The notes under the pieces were generated by a model. It had not been told where the DNA came from and made no database searches. It saw nothing but the letters and a program-made list of their open reading frames with translations. From positions 16,744,350 through 16,808,349 of the forward strand of contig NC_067286.1 in NCBI RefSeq assembly GCF_020740795.1: a DNA stretch of 64,000 nt, given 5' to 3'. Shown piece after piece: positions 44,701 through 55,300 of the stretch (the first letter of the stretch is position 1; every line of letters starts with the position of its first letter). The position numbers and the translations under genes were made by a program. Origin of the DNA: Apus apus. Taxonomy: Eukaryota; Chordata; Aves; Apodiformes; Apodidae.

Positions 44701-47042
44701 TCTCCCTGCTTAATTTTCCCTGGGGGAAAATAGGGATGCTGTTTGCCTGGTCAGTGTGCTCGAGCCACCCAGAGCCTCAGGTGTGCTCACAGCACTGCCC
44801 TCACTCAGGCTGTCTGCCCTCTCCCATGTAGTCATGACTCCACACCTGAATGCCAGAATTTCAAGTTGAACAGGATTGGGATCTAAATGGGGCTAGCCCT
44901 GGCTTCGGGAGGCAGGTGACGTTTTGCAAGACTCCATCACTGCCTGCTCTTGGCCCTTGCGATCCCAGGAGCAGCTTAACAGCAGTGAATCATTTGTTTT
45001 GGTTTCTCCCCATGAAGCGTTTGGCTGCAGTGCCTTGCACAGAAGCAGTGGGTGTGGGAGAGATGCACAGCTTCTGAGCTGGAGCTTCTCCCACTGGGCA
45101 CAAGAACCAGAACCTTACTGGTCCCCAGCCCCACTGGAGCACCTCCTTCTGTTTGCTGCCATTAGGGATTTTATATGGGTCAAATCTCCTGTGTTTCCAT
45201 CACCCAGGAATGCATTAGGGTCTGTGGGGTGGCTGAGGAGAGGTTGCCAGAGATGAAGGCTCAAGAGGAAGCTCAGCTCAGCCTCTTGATGGAATGAACA
45301 GCCCAAGGCAGCTGTCCGGCAGGTCCTTGGGACACCCCATGCTCTGCCCCTTCCTCACCACCTCCTCCCCCTCACTTAGTGGCAGCCCAGCATCCTTCTC
45401 CCATCTCCTTCCTCACACTCCTCCCTTGCACTGTGCCACTGGCCAGCCAGGGAGTGATCTTCCCAACAGCCAATCAGGGATGCTTCTCTGGCAGCGTCAT
45501 GCCAGGCCCAGAGTGGGAAACACTGATTTAACACAGGTTTGGAAAAAAACTTGAAAACCTCTTCCTTCAGCAGGCTTTGCTAGCTCATAGCTCTCTGCCT
45601 AGATAATAGATTTTACAAGGAAGATTTGGGATTTTCAAACTTGTTCATTTCCCCTTCGTTTTTTTCTATTTTACCCCTGAAAAAATGGGTGTTGGGCAGA
45701 GTCAGAAACAGCCCTAAGCTGAAGCAAGAGAAGTCTTTCTCAGTTTCTCCTCAGCCAGGGCACCCTGCATGGATGTGAGAAGGGAGCTGAGCAGGAAAAC
45801 TACCAGGAAAGGCAGAATGGAAGAAAGACCCTGGCTTTATTCCAGCCATGCTGGGCACAGTCCTGCTTCAGCTCTCACCAGAATGAGTGCTCCAGAGCCA
45901 CTAGAGAAGCAAGCATCCTAGCCCAGTATCTTGCCACTGATTATGGTGAATGGGCCTTGCTGCTTAGGTAGAGTAGCCCTGGTTTTGCTAAAGTTTCACT
46001 GCTGACAGCTTTGGATGAGCTGATTTTCTGTGGTAGGAGAACGGTATGAACTCGACGCTGCTTTTGCAATAGAGTGAGATTTTTTAGCAATCCATGGTTT
46101 TATACCTCTGGTATTCTATGAGAAATGACATTTCTAGGAAAGATTTTGCCACCAGTAACTGTGGGAGCTTGTCACCCTTCTTGAGCAAGCTGCCAGCTTT
46201 GTGTCCGGAGAGATGAAAGCTAATTTTAAAACATCCAGCGTAAATACTGACAGGGAGAAAGGTTGCCTTGGTTTCCTAAGCACCAGCAAAACCTAAGCTT
46301 CTATACTCTAATCTGTCCCTAAGATGGAGCAGTCAGAGCAGGGCCAAGGACAGTGAAAAGCCTCTGCTGCATCAGCCAACCAGCACAGCTCTTTAGTGCC
46401 ACGGCCGCAGGATGGAGATAAGCCCACCCCATCCAGCCAGGAGCCAACCGGCAGCTCCCCCTGAGCCCCCAGCTTTTGGGCCACTCTTTGCTATGCTGCC
46501 TGCTGAGCCCACACTGCATTTACATCTTTCCTTCCTCAGCTTGGGTTCTTGAGAACAAGTGGGGCTGTCCTGACAGCCACCCTGCTGCAGGGTAGGCAGA
46601 GCTGGCAGGTGAAATGCAGGCAGGGTGCACTGACAGGCAGGAGGGGTGGTCCTGCCTGCAGGAGAAGCTCCAGGCTCAGCCTGCATCAGGCCAGAAGAGC
46701 AGCCTGCAAACCACCTATGAACCAGAAATACACGAAAGCACATGTTTTTGCCGGGAGCAGCGCGGCGCTAGAGGTGTTCCTTGGGAACCTCAGAGGCCAG
46801 GACAGTCACCCCCAAAAGGGCCCTGTGCTACTTGGGGCACTCTTTCCGCAGGGTAACCCGTCTCCTTGCGAGAGGGAACCCTCACCCAAATTCACCAGGC
46901 GTGGGAGCCCCCCAGGCAGCCCAGCAGTGAGGCAGGGCCGGCGCAGCGCGGTAGAACGCGCAGGCAGCGCGGGCACCACCAGGGCGGCAAGCGGAGCTGC
47001 GCGGGGCCGCACAAATCCCGCGGACTTCCTCACGCCCGGCCA

Positions 47043-47122
47043 GGGATGGGACGGGACGGGACGGGACGGGATGGGATGGGATGGGATGGGATGGGATGGG
47101 ATAGGATGGGATAGGATGGGAG
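47043..47122 (+). repeat. GGGAY pentanucleotide minisatellite
   Basis: About sixteen tandem GGGAC, GGGAT and AGGAT units lie about 50 bp upstream of the first CRE of the DUSP8 island. Runs of three G every five bases fit a G-quadruplex. Confidence 0.95.
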
Positions 47123-47172
47123 CGGGGGGGAGCAGCTCCCCCTCCCTCCGCCTCGCTCCGCGCCCGCGGGGC

Positions 47173-47180
47173 TGACGTCA
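47173..47180. promoter_or_regulatory. Perfect CRE, upstream copy
   Basis: TGACGTCA is the palindromic CREB/ATF site. It lies 44 bp upstream of a second perfect copy in the same island. Confidence 0.7.
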
Positions 47181-47204
47181 CCCTGCCCCGCGCCGCCCGC
47201 GCTG

Positions 47205-47228
47205 ATTGGCTGCGGGTGACGTCAGCGC
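47205..47228. promoter_or_regulatory. CCAAT-CRE module
   Basis: An inverted CCAAT box (ATTGGCTG, NF-Y type) and a perfect CRE (47217-47224) start 12 bp apart, followed by GCGC. A near copy is at 62769-62792. Confidence 0.7.
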
Positions 47229-48368
47229 TGTATTCCTGCCCCCCGCCCCCCCGCCGTTCCCGAGGCATGACCTCATCGCCGGCGCATTCCCGGCGGCGCG
47301 CGGAGCGGCGCGGAGCAGCGCGGAGCGGGCTCCCCCCTCCCCCCCCCGCCCGCCGCGGCATGCGGGCCCTGCGGCGCCGGCAGCGGCCGCGCCAGCGGAC
47401 AGCCCGCGGAACGGCCGGGCCGCCCGCGCCCGCCGCGCCGGGTCAGTGCATCCCCTCTCCGTGCCTGTACATGCCGGGGCCGTGCGCCCCGCTGCGGGGG
47501 AGGGGGGGGGAACGGGCGCGGGGGGGGTGGGCGGTGCGGGGCAGCGCGCCCGCATGTGCGGAGCGGAACCGGCATCGCGGCCAGCGCCCGTGGACAGCGC
47601 GAAAACGTGTACCTGTATGTGTACGTGTGCACGCAGGTATAGGGCTTTGGGTTTTTAAGGGGGACTGGAGTTATTCAGGTGCAAGGAAAAAAAATGGGGT
47701 TGGGGGGCGGGGAGGACCCTGGAGGGCGAGGGGAGCAGCCCCGCAGCGGGCTGCGCCGCGGGGATGGGAGGGGGACTGGCGCTCCGCGGCCGCGCATGTC
47801 GGGGGCGCTGCGCTGGTTCCCGGGGTTGTGAGCGGGGTGCAGATCCCCCCCTGCCTTCGCGGTGCGCGCTTGCCGGGCGGTGGTGGTGCAGGTGAGTAAG
47901 GGGTTTGGGAATCTCCCGGGAATGCCCGCTGTCCTGCTGGGCCAGAGGTCGAGTATGGAGGGGTTTTCTCTTGGGGGCTGAGGGCTGGTGTTTGAGGAAC
48001 CGGTGTTAACAGCGCTGTGGTTTTTCTGATGATGAAAGAGGTTGGAGTGTCGCCCTGTGTCCTTGGCGTTTAAACGGAGCCGGCATGTGTTCAGCAGCGG
48101 GGGTTTGCATGCAGAGCTTCACGGCTGCGGCTCCAAAGGCGCTGCTCGCCTTTAATGAGTTAAGCTGCCCGTTTAAAATAATCCCCTCCACCTCCCCTAA
48201 TGTGCAAGGACGTATTGATCACCCCTCCCCAATTATTATTTAGTGATAAATGTTGCTTTCTGTGCTCAGTGTGTTGGCTGTTTTTAAAGATTCCTGGTTA
48301 TTTCCCATATTGATAAATAAGTTCCATCTCCTTCCTGCCCGCCCCCCCCCCTTTTTCTCCTCCCCCAG

Positions 48369-48440
48369 AATTAAATTCCTGAGCAACAGCAAAAGCTGAT
48401 GTCAGTGCTTCAGCTTGCATTGAGGGAGCTCTGTGCACAG
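48369..48440 (+). other. DUSP8: Candidate untranslated exon of DUSP8
   Basis: A 72-nt segment is bounded by an excellent acceptor (C and T run ending CTCCTCCCCCAG, AG at 48367-48368) and donor CAG|GTCAGT (GT at 48441). It lies 0.5 kb past the island donor at 47892 and has no coding potential. It would be an optional 5' UTR exon; splicing is inferred only. Confidence 0.35.
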
Positions 48441-49869
48441 GTCAGTAATTTGCCGTTTCGTTAGAAGGCAGGATGCAATGCAGTGCTGTTCTGTTAAGGA
48501 TATTTGGATTTTTCTGGGCACAGATGCGTTTATCCTTTGTATTGCGGTAGTTATCAGCAGCTCCCCGGTGGGAGCGGGGCACTGGAGAAGCAGTGGAAGA
48601 GATCGTCACCATCCCAAGCAGCTAGTGATGACAGATGTGTTGGAAACCATTTGCTGGACGTTTTGGTCTCCCTCTGATTTGGGGTATAAAGGCAGACACC
48701 CTTTCCCCAGGAGACAGTCGGGGTGCCCAGGAAACCCTGAACAGGTAGTGCTGAGGCTTGTGCCTGGCAGTCCAGGGGCCATGTTAACCTTGAAAGCAGC
48801 TTGCCCGTGGAGCAGGGTTTAACGCTGGCGTGCATTGTCTCATCTTCCTCTGCTAAGGCAGAAGACTCGAGGCAGGGCTGCCTGCATGCCCCAAGGTGGC
48901 TGCGGGGAGCTTTGTTTTCAAAGGACTCAATGCATGGGAATTGGTGCTTCTGGATTTGGCCTTCCCTCAATCAGACGGGGTTTGCTCACGCTGTTGGAGG
49001 GTGCCTGTGCCAGGAGGACTGTCTCTGAGAAGAGGTTTGTTGGGGTTTGGGGGTCTGGCTAGGGGTTCCTGCTCTTGCTTTGGTTTTGCTTGTAGCAGTT
49101 CCCAAAATGAAGTAAGCTGCAGCACTGAGAACCCTCCTGGCCGTAGCTGGAGGTATTTGGGATTTTAAGATGCCTGCAAGGACTTTGCAGGTGCTTTGTC
49201 CCCAGTTTTGCCTGGCGCAGCCATTCTGGCAGAGCCTGGATGTGTAGGACTGTCCAAGCGGCTGGGACCAGAGACGACAGTTGGGTGCATGAGCAGCAGA
49301 TGGGTGCCCAGACCCCTCTTTGCAGTGGCAGTAGGCAGAGATTCCTGCCCTCAGACCATCGGCAACACGCTTGAGCAGCACGAACCTGGGGCTTGAGGGT
49401 CTCGGAGCCAAGATGGCAGCATCTTGCACCAAAACGCTTTTAACCCAATAGATTCAGATCCCCAAGGCTTTCTTTTGCTCCTGCCTGGACACAAGGCAGG
49501 GAGAAGGGGAGGAGATCCTGCATCTAGCATTGCTGTTTAAAATTTAGTCTCAGCTATGGTTGGGAGGGCTGAGCAAAGTGGCCAGAGTCCTCAGGAGCAT
49601 TCACCGGTGGCTCTGCATGGAGATTATTCTTTCAAACACTGCACTGTGCAAAGCATATTTTTGCTAGGTGCCAGGCACCTTGCTGAGAGAGCTACTGAAG
49701 AGCATGCCTTTGGAAAGCTATAGTTCACCTAAAATTAAAAGCAATGCCACTATTACTACCAGAACACCCCTGAGGGCTGGGTGGGACTTTTCAGTTGTCT
49801 GTTCCACACTGCCAAATCAGACGTGGGGAGGTGGGAGAAAACTAAATTCTCCCCCTGCAGACACATCCC

Positions 49870-49950
49870 CCCGCGCCCCCCCCCCCCAAAAACAAACAAA
49901 CAAACAAACAAAACCCACAAAAAACCACAACAAAACAACCAAAACCTTTC
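49870..49950 (+). repeat. (CAAA)n / A-C-rich tract
   Basis: A C-run followed by (CAAA)n and CCACAAAACAACC-type units forms a strand-asymmetric stretch almost without G or T. Confidence 0.8.
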
Positions 49951-52230
49951 CAAAGGCTGGAAACCCATTCTGGCTCTGGATTTCTGAACTTAATGAGTCA
50001 GAATATGAGTCTCCACTCCATTCCTACCACTTACCTCTGCACCAGCTACTGTAATCTACAGAAGAGATAGGGTGTGTGTGTGTTATAGATGGTTTTCCTC
50101 TTAGGATTTGCTTTGTTTCCTTTAAGTGAGTCTATTCTTAGGGATCAGAGGTTAGTTTCTCTGGTGTGCAGCTCAGCTCCCAAAGCCCTGGGTGCAGGCA
50201 GGTGCAGAGCATGTTAACGCAATCAGAGATGGAAGGAGGAAGAGGAGGTGCTCCAGTGCATGGCAGCCTTGATTTATGGTGCAGGCTGACAGGATGCTAA
50301 TACTAAAACAGCTCTGGCAAACTGAGTCTTCTAGGAAAGGAGGTGATATAGAGCCTGCACATGCTGACTCCTCTCTGCCTGGTAGGACAGCTGGGGACTT
50401 GCACTAGGAGAGTTTGTAGACCTTTCTGCCCTCCAACATGATTTTAATGGCAGTGATAAGGGGGAGATGGCTGTAGAAACACCCAGCTGCTCCGGCTCCT
50501 CCAAGCACAGCCCCTGGGTCTCACCCACTCTTTCTTCCTGCTGTGCAGAGAAACTCCTGCAGCCAGAGAGGTAATGCTGTCATCCTGTGGGGAAACCTTC
50601 AGCACTCCTCTGCATCCCCATGCCCTCTGGGTTTTAAAACCTGTTTTTCAAGCTTTACATATCTTCTCTGAAGATACACCTGTCCTGCCTGATGCCAGGT
50701 GGGAAGGAGGCACTTGACGTAATTAAGGGCAAGCTTGGGAAAGCTAGGTGAGTGGCCTGGGAGCATTCATCAGATAAGAAGCTAAACAAGCTCTTTGATC
50801 AAGATTTTCTCAAGCTAGCTCAGGAGACCTGCGCATATTTCATTGCAGGGTTATAACACAGCCAGGGGAATGTGAGTGGGATAAAAAACTGACCATGCCA
50901 AGTTGCTCTGCACTAATGGTATCCGGAGCTGCCCGCAAAGCCGGGAAGAGCTTGTGGCTTGATACGAGGCAGTGCATGTTTCCACAGGGATGGTGGGTGG
51001 TGTATTGCACCCTGGCAATGGCAGACTATTTGGCTGCTCCTCTAATGGAGAGGGAGACCATGGCATGTGGATGTGTCACATCCCCACGGGAGAGATGCTC
51101 TGCCAGAAGTGGGCCAGCAGCTGCGACCATGGTGGGACATAACAAGCTCTGGCAGCAATGGGTGCCTTGGTCGCCCCTTCTCTTTAGTGTGATTTAATGG
51201 AAAGGAAAACAAGCTCTTACGTCTTCTTCTTTTTTTTTTTTTCCCAAGAGCTCTTCGTAGACTTTCCACCCAACCTTTGGGTCAGTGCTGTCTAAGAGGC
51301 TCCTTTTGGCTCTCAACTATCTCCACTTTGAGCAAGGAGAGTAAGATGAGGGGAGAGCCATGTTAGGGGGCTGTGCCCAGCACAGAGCCGTGTCCAGCAT
51401 GTGCTGCAGACTGCTGTGGCTCCTGTAGGATAGCTTATTCCATCTCTCTGCTATTTGGCTCTTCCTCTGAGGTTTTCTAGACCCAACTGGACAGGGTAAT
51501 CTAGGCTATTGTGCAGGGGGCTTCTTTCTGTGCTTTGCTCAGAGATTCTGAGGGGGTTTTTTTTGTGTTCCTCTGGACTTCCAGTTTCCAACAGTGACAG
51601 GTAGTGCTTGTTTGCATTATGCTTTTAAAGAACTGGTATTTCAAAAGATAGCTGCAGTGGTAACTCAGGCTGGGATCAGAAGAAAACCTGGAGATGCTTA
51701 CTGGAAACTGGTCCAGGACATGGAGAGTCTCCTAGCGCACACAGGGAGCAATAACAGCACAGAAATGCAGGCACTGTGTTGCATGAAGGTGAAAAAAGGG
51801 ATGCATTTTGTACTGACTTGAATCAAGAGCATGCCAGCAACCTGTTTGGGCTGAAAATCCTTCCTTGATTCCCTCTTTTCATCCTGCTCGTGTTATGCCT
51901 TTTTCCATGTTGTTTGCTGTGTGTGGAAAGCCCTCACGGTTCCTGTTTGCCCACCTCAATGTGTGTGTGCATGACTTCTCTGCCTTCTTACAGCTTTTTT
52001 AAACCAAGCATTCAGGTGTCTTGGGACAGAGACCTTATTTACCAGGAATTTCTCCAGAGCCCTTCAGGGTGCCCTTGCAATTTGCAAAAGAGGCTCTCTG
52101 TGTAGCATTTCTGCATGCTGAGTTATGGTGAGAATAATTCCTGAGCCTACTGATGACTAGTAACATGTCATTTGATGACCAGAAGGACAAGACGACCTGT
52201 TCTGATGTGGATGTTAACTCTCCTTTAAGG

Positions 52231-52300
52231 GAGAGAGAGGTTGGACCAGATGAACTCCTGAGGTCTCTTCAAACCTAAATTATTCCATGACTATTCCATA
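52231..52300 (+). mobile_element. CR1 3'-terminal fragment
   Basis: Sequence from GGTTGGACCAGATGAACTCC to the terminal TTATTCCATGACTATTCCAT matches the CR1 3' end, in sense orientation. Only about 70 bp can be recognised. It is a severely 5'-truncated, dead copy. Confidence 0.85.
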
Positions 52301-55300
52301 AACAACCCACCATCCTGCTTATCCCAGGCTTTTGCAAAATGCCTGTTATTAGGCAGTGATGGTGAGGGGACATGAAACAAGGTGGACCACTGCTTTGATC
52401 CTGCATGGCGGTTTCAATGACAGCATGATCCTGGCATTCTCCCCTCTGCAGCCCTGCTAATGATGCTGCGTGTCTTTCCGGTTTGTCCCTGCCTCCCCGC
52501 CTTACTCATCCGGCACGTAGGTGCACAGTGTGCCCACATCCACAGCTTTGCATCCTGCCTCTTTGCTTCTTTTTCATAGGGGATTCAGTTTGTAAAGGAG
52601 TGCTGCTGTCTAAAACTAGCACGTGCAGCAGAAGCTGTGGTAGGAATTTCGGTTGGTTCCTTAGGTGATTGCAGGGTTTTTTTCATCAAGCAAGTCAAGA
52701 CCTTCCCACACATTAAACCTGCTTCTGCTTCAATCGCACATCTCCCACTGATATCCAGCCCCTCTTGGGTAATGCCGGGCAATCTTTGCTGCAAACAAAG
52801 AGGGTCCATCAGTGCCGGGGGCATGCTGTTGAAAAGCCACCGAGAAGCATCTACAGCATCTAATTGTTCTTGTGTTGCCTCTAACGACCCTAATTTCCAG
52901 GCTTTTGATGGTGGCCTGGTCCTCCTTGAGCTGTAACTTGAGTGGAGTTACTCATGCCATCTTCATCTGCCTTGGCTGGCAGCCCTTCATGGGGAGTGCA
53001 TGGGCACAGCCTGAGCCTTGCTTGGCACTTGAGGCTGTGGAGTAGAGGGCTGGTGCAGAGAGGGTGCCAGCACTGCTGATTTGTGAGCTAGCCTGTGAAA
53101 CACCAAGGTAACTACGTTGGTGATGATCAGTGGACCATGTAGAGATGTCTCCACCAGTTTTCCTAGCTCAGTGGAGCTGAGAGCCAGAAGCTAAGTGAAT
53201 CTGGAGCTCACCTAAACACCTTACCCACTGTTCACTGCAGTTTTAGCTCTTCTGATGGGAAGTCAGAAGAACATGGCAGGGTAGGAAGGTGACCCAGAGG
53301 GATGAGCCTCCAGCCAAAAGGGAGTCACGGCTGTCTGAATTATTCTGTGGGGTGGTGAAAGGACAAAATGCCTCCCGCACACCGAGCAAAGTTGACTGCT
53401 GCAAAAAATCCAAATGCAAATCTCTGACTGGGCAGAATCACCCCAGACACATCCTTTTGTAAAGCACTTGCATTATACCATTAAAAATAGATTGGTGTGT
53501 TCTCTGCTTGTTTGCTGAATGCTGATGCCTCTAATTCTGCATCATCCTCACAATCCCTTCTGCTTTGAGCTTGGCTGCCTCTTTGTCTGGCACCTGAGCA
53601 AGGTTCATTCAGCAGTAAGTGATAAAAAGATACGTGTGAGCTCTAGCAGGACAGGCAGGGAGGTGAGTAGGACTGAACTGATCTTACTTTGCTGGGGGGT
53701 CAACATGCAGCCCTAAAGGAGCAGGGCTTGCTGTGATCACCCATGCTTTCTGTTGCATGATGCAGAAGCAGGGATGAGTGAGACCTGCTGGTGTGGAAAC
53801 AAGTTGGAGGATGTTGAGGCTCTGGGTGGATGTCATGATGTATCTCTGGGTTTTTTTTCAAACTGTGGTTAAAAAAAAAATACATCTATCATGCTTCAGT
53901 GTTTGCGTGGAGTTGGTGAGGGGAATATTGCTGTTTGCTTCCCCATGAATGAGTTAATCTGGAGTCCCACCCACAATAGCAGCCATGAAATGGGTTAAGA
54001 GAGAAGACCCATATTGCAAAATGATGCAATATCCAGTGTTCAGTGAAGGGGCTAGGCTGTAGGATTTCTTACATGAAGAATCATGGCATCTGCCCGGCAA
54101 GCCATGGCTTGGTGTGGTCAATGAGCATGTGCTTGTCTGGTATGGAGGTGGAGGATGTCCTGCAAAATACTTTGACCTCCATCTCAACTCAGATTAACCA
54201 AACAAAACCACCTGGTAATGAATCTCAGCCCTCAAGGGAAAGGAGAATGGGGCAGAAATATCACCTTGGGCTTTGCCTGTCTTCTGTGTTTTTTTTAGAT
54301 AAAGATAACCCCTCGAAACCTGGAGGTAGCACCTTGTCATTGCTGGGGTCAGAGACAGAGTCTGAGCTGACAACTCAAGTGCTAATTCATTCCAAACCTG
54401 TGAGCAATTTAGCTATTGTGTGCATATAGGAAACTTACCAAACCTTGAACCAGGTGAGAAAAGTCTTGCAAAGCCTATGTTGCTGCCCTGGGGGATGTCT
54501 CATCCCATGGCAAAACAGCATAGCCCCTTGCATTTGAGTTGAATTCTGGGTCACCTAAGGAGGGCCAGAGTTTCTGCAGGCATAGAATATGTAACTGTGG
54601 ACATTGGCCTCTGCTGTCTGGAAACCTGTGCTAGGATTTGCACCTCAGGTTGCACCAGTTACTGTCAGAAACTGTGTAAAACCTGCCAGGAGGCAGTGAC
54701 ATGATTGCTCTTCAATGAGGCCAGGCGTCCTGTTTGTCATTTAAATTTGGGGTACTAATGACACTGCACTGGGCAGGTGCCAGCGGGCTGCCCCTGTGTT
54801 TGCTAGGTGCTTGCTTCACCAGCCTTGGCCTCACCTGTGACTGTCCCTGGTGCTCTGCTGAGATGAACAAATTCCTGTCACTTGGGATTGTCTTAAGAAG
54901 TGAAATATTCATGTATTTATCTGCAGCCTTGAGGACCCACAGATTAATACTGTGGTTTCTTTCACTTAGCATGTAGGTATTGTGGAAAATAGTACAGATA
55001 TTCTGTCCTGGAGACCTTTTTTCCTGGAGACTGCAAATGCACCCAACAGGTAGTTATGGTGTCTGGTGTCCTAGGAAGAGAGAGATGAACCAGCCCTGTA
55101 TCTAACTGCATACCTTTCTGGGTTGCTTCTGTCTGCTCTTGTTGCAAGAAGGCAAACAAGCTATTGGAGATCCCCAAAATAAGCCTGTTGGACTCATGGC
55201 GTCATGCAGCAAATGATGGGGATATCAGTGCACAGCAAGGGCCCTTGAAGCATCAGTAGAACTAGATTTTCCTCTTCCAGTGTAACCTGTCCTCTGTGAT

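Larger units (their letters stand above)
38000..46899. other. IFITM10-DUSP8 intergenic DNA
   Basis: No protein gene could be supported in this 8.9 kb. It holds a poly(A)/poly(T) pair at 40.33 and 40.60 kb, an orphan CpG island at 41.09-41.50 kb and a 7-bp microsatellite at 41.69 kb. In human this interval carries the KRTAP5 cluster. Nothing here shows the Cys-Gly-rich repeats those genes encode. Confidence 0.65.
46900..47900 (+). promoter_or_regulatory. DUSP8: CpG island, probable DUSP8 promoter and untranslated first exon
   Basis: This is one of the strongest CpG islands of the window. A compact core holds CRE TGACGTCA (47173-47180), inverted CCAAT box ATTGG (47205-47209) and a second CRE TGACGTCA (47217-47224). 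A strong donor GCAG|GTGAGT (GT at 47892) and a weaker one (GTCAGT at 47442) could end a first exon. Human DUSP8 starts with a non-coding exon far upstream of its ATG, and the next coding exon on this strand is DUSP8, so I assign the island to DUSP8. Open frames of 159-227 codons across it are composition artefacts. Confidence 0.6.

Noticed and set aside
46549-47899. Open frames of 208 and 227 codons in the DUSP8 island
   Set aside because: They run through the GGGAY microsatellite and promoter CREs, have Arg/Gly/Pro-biased composition and are matched by antisense frames.
50895-51197. 100-codon open frame in the DUSP8 5' intron
   Set aside because: True ATG but no domain, no splice context and no resemblance to any family. 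It fits chance in 64 kb.
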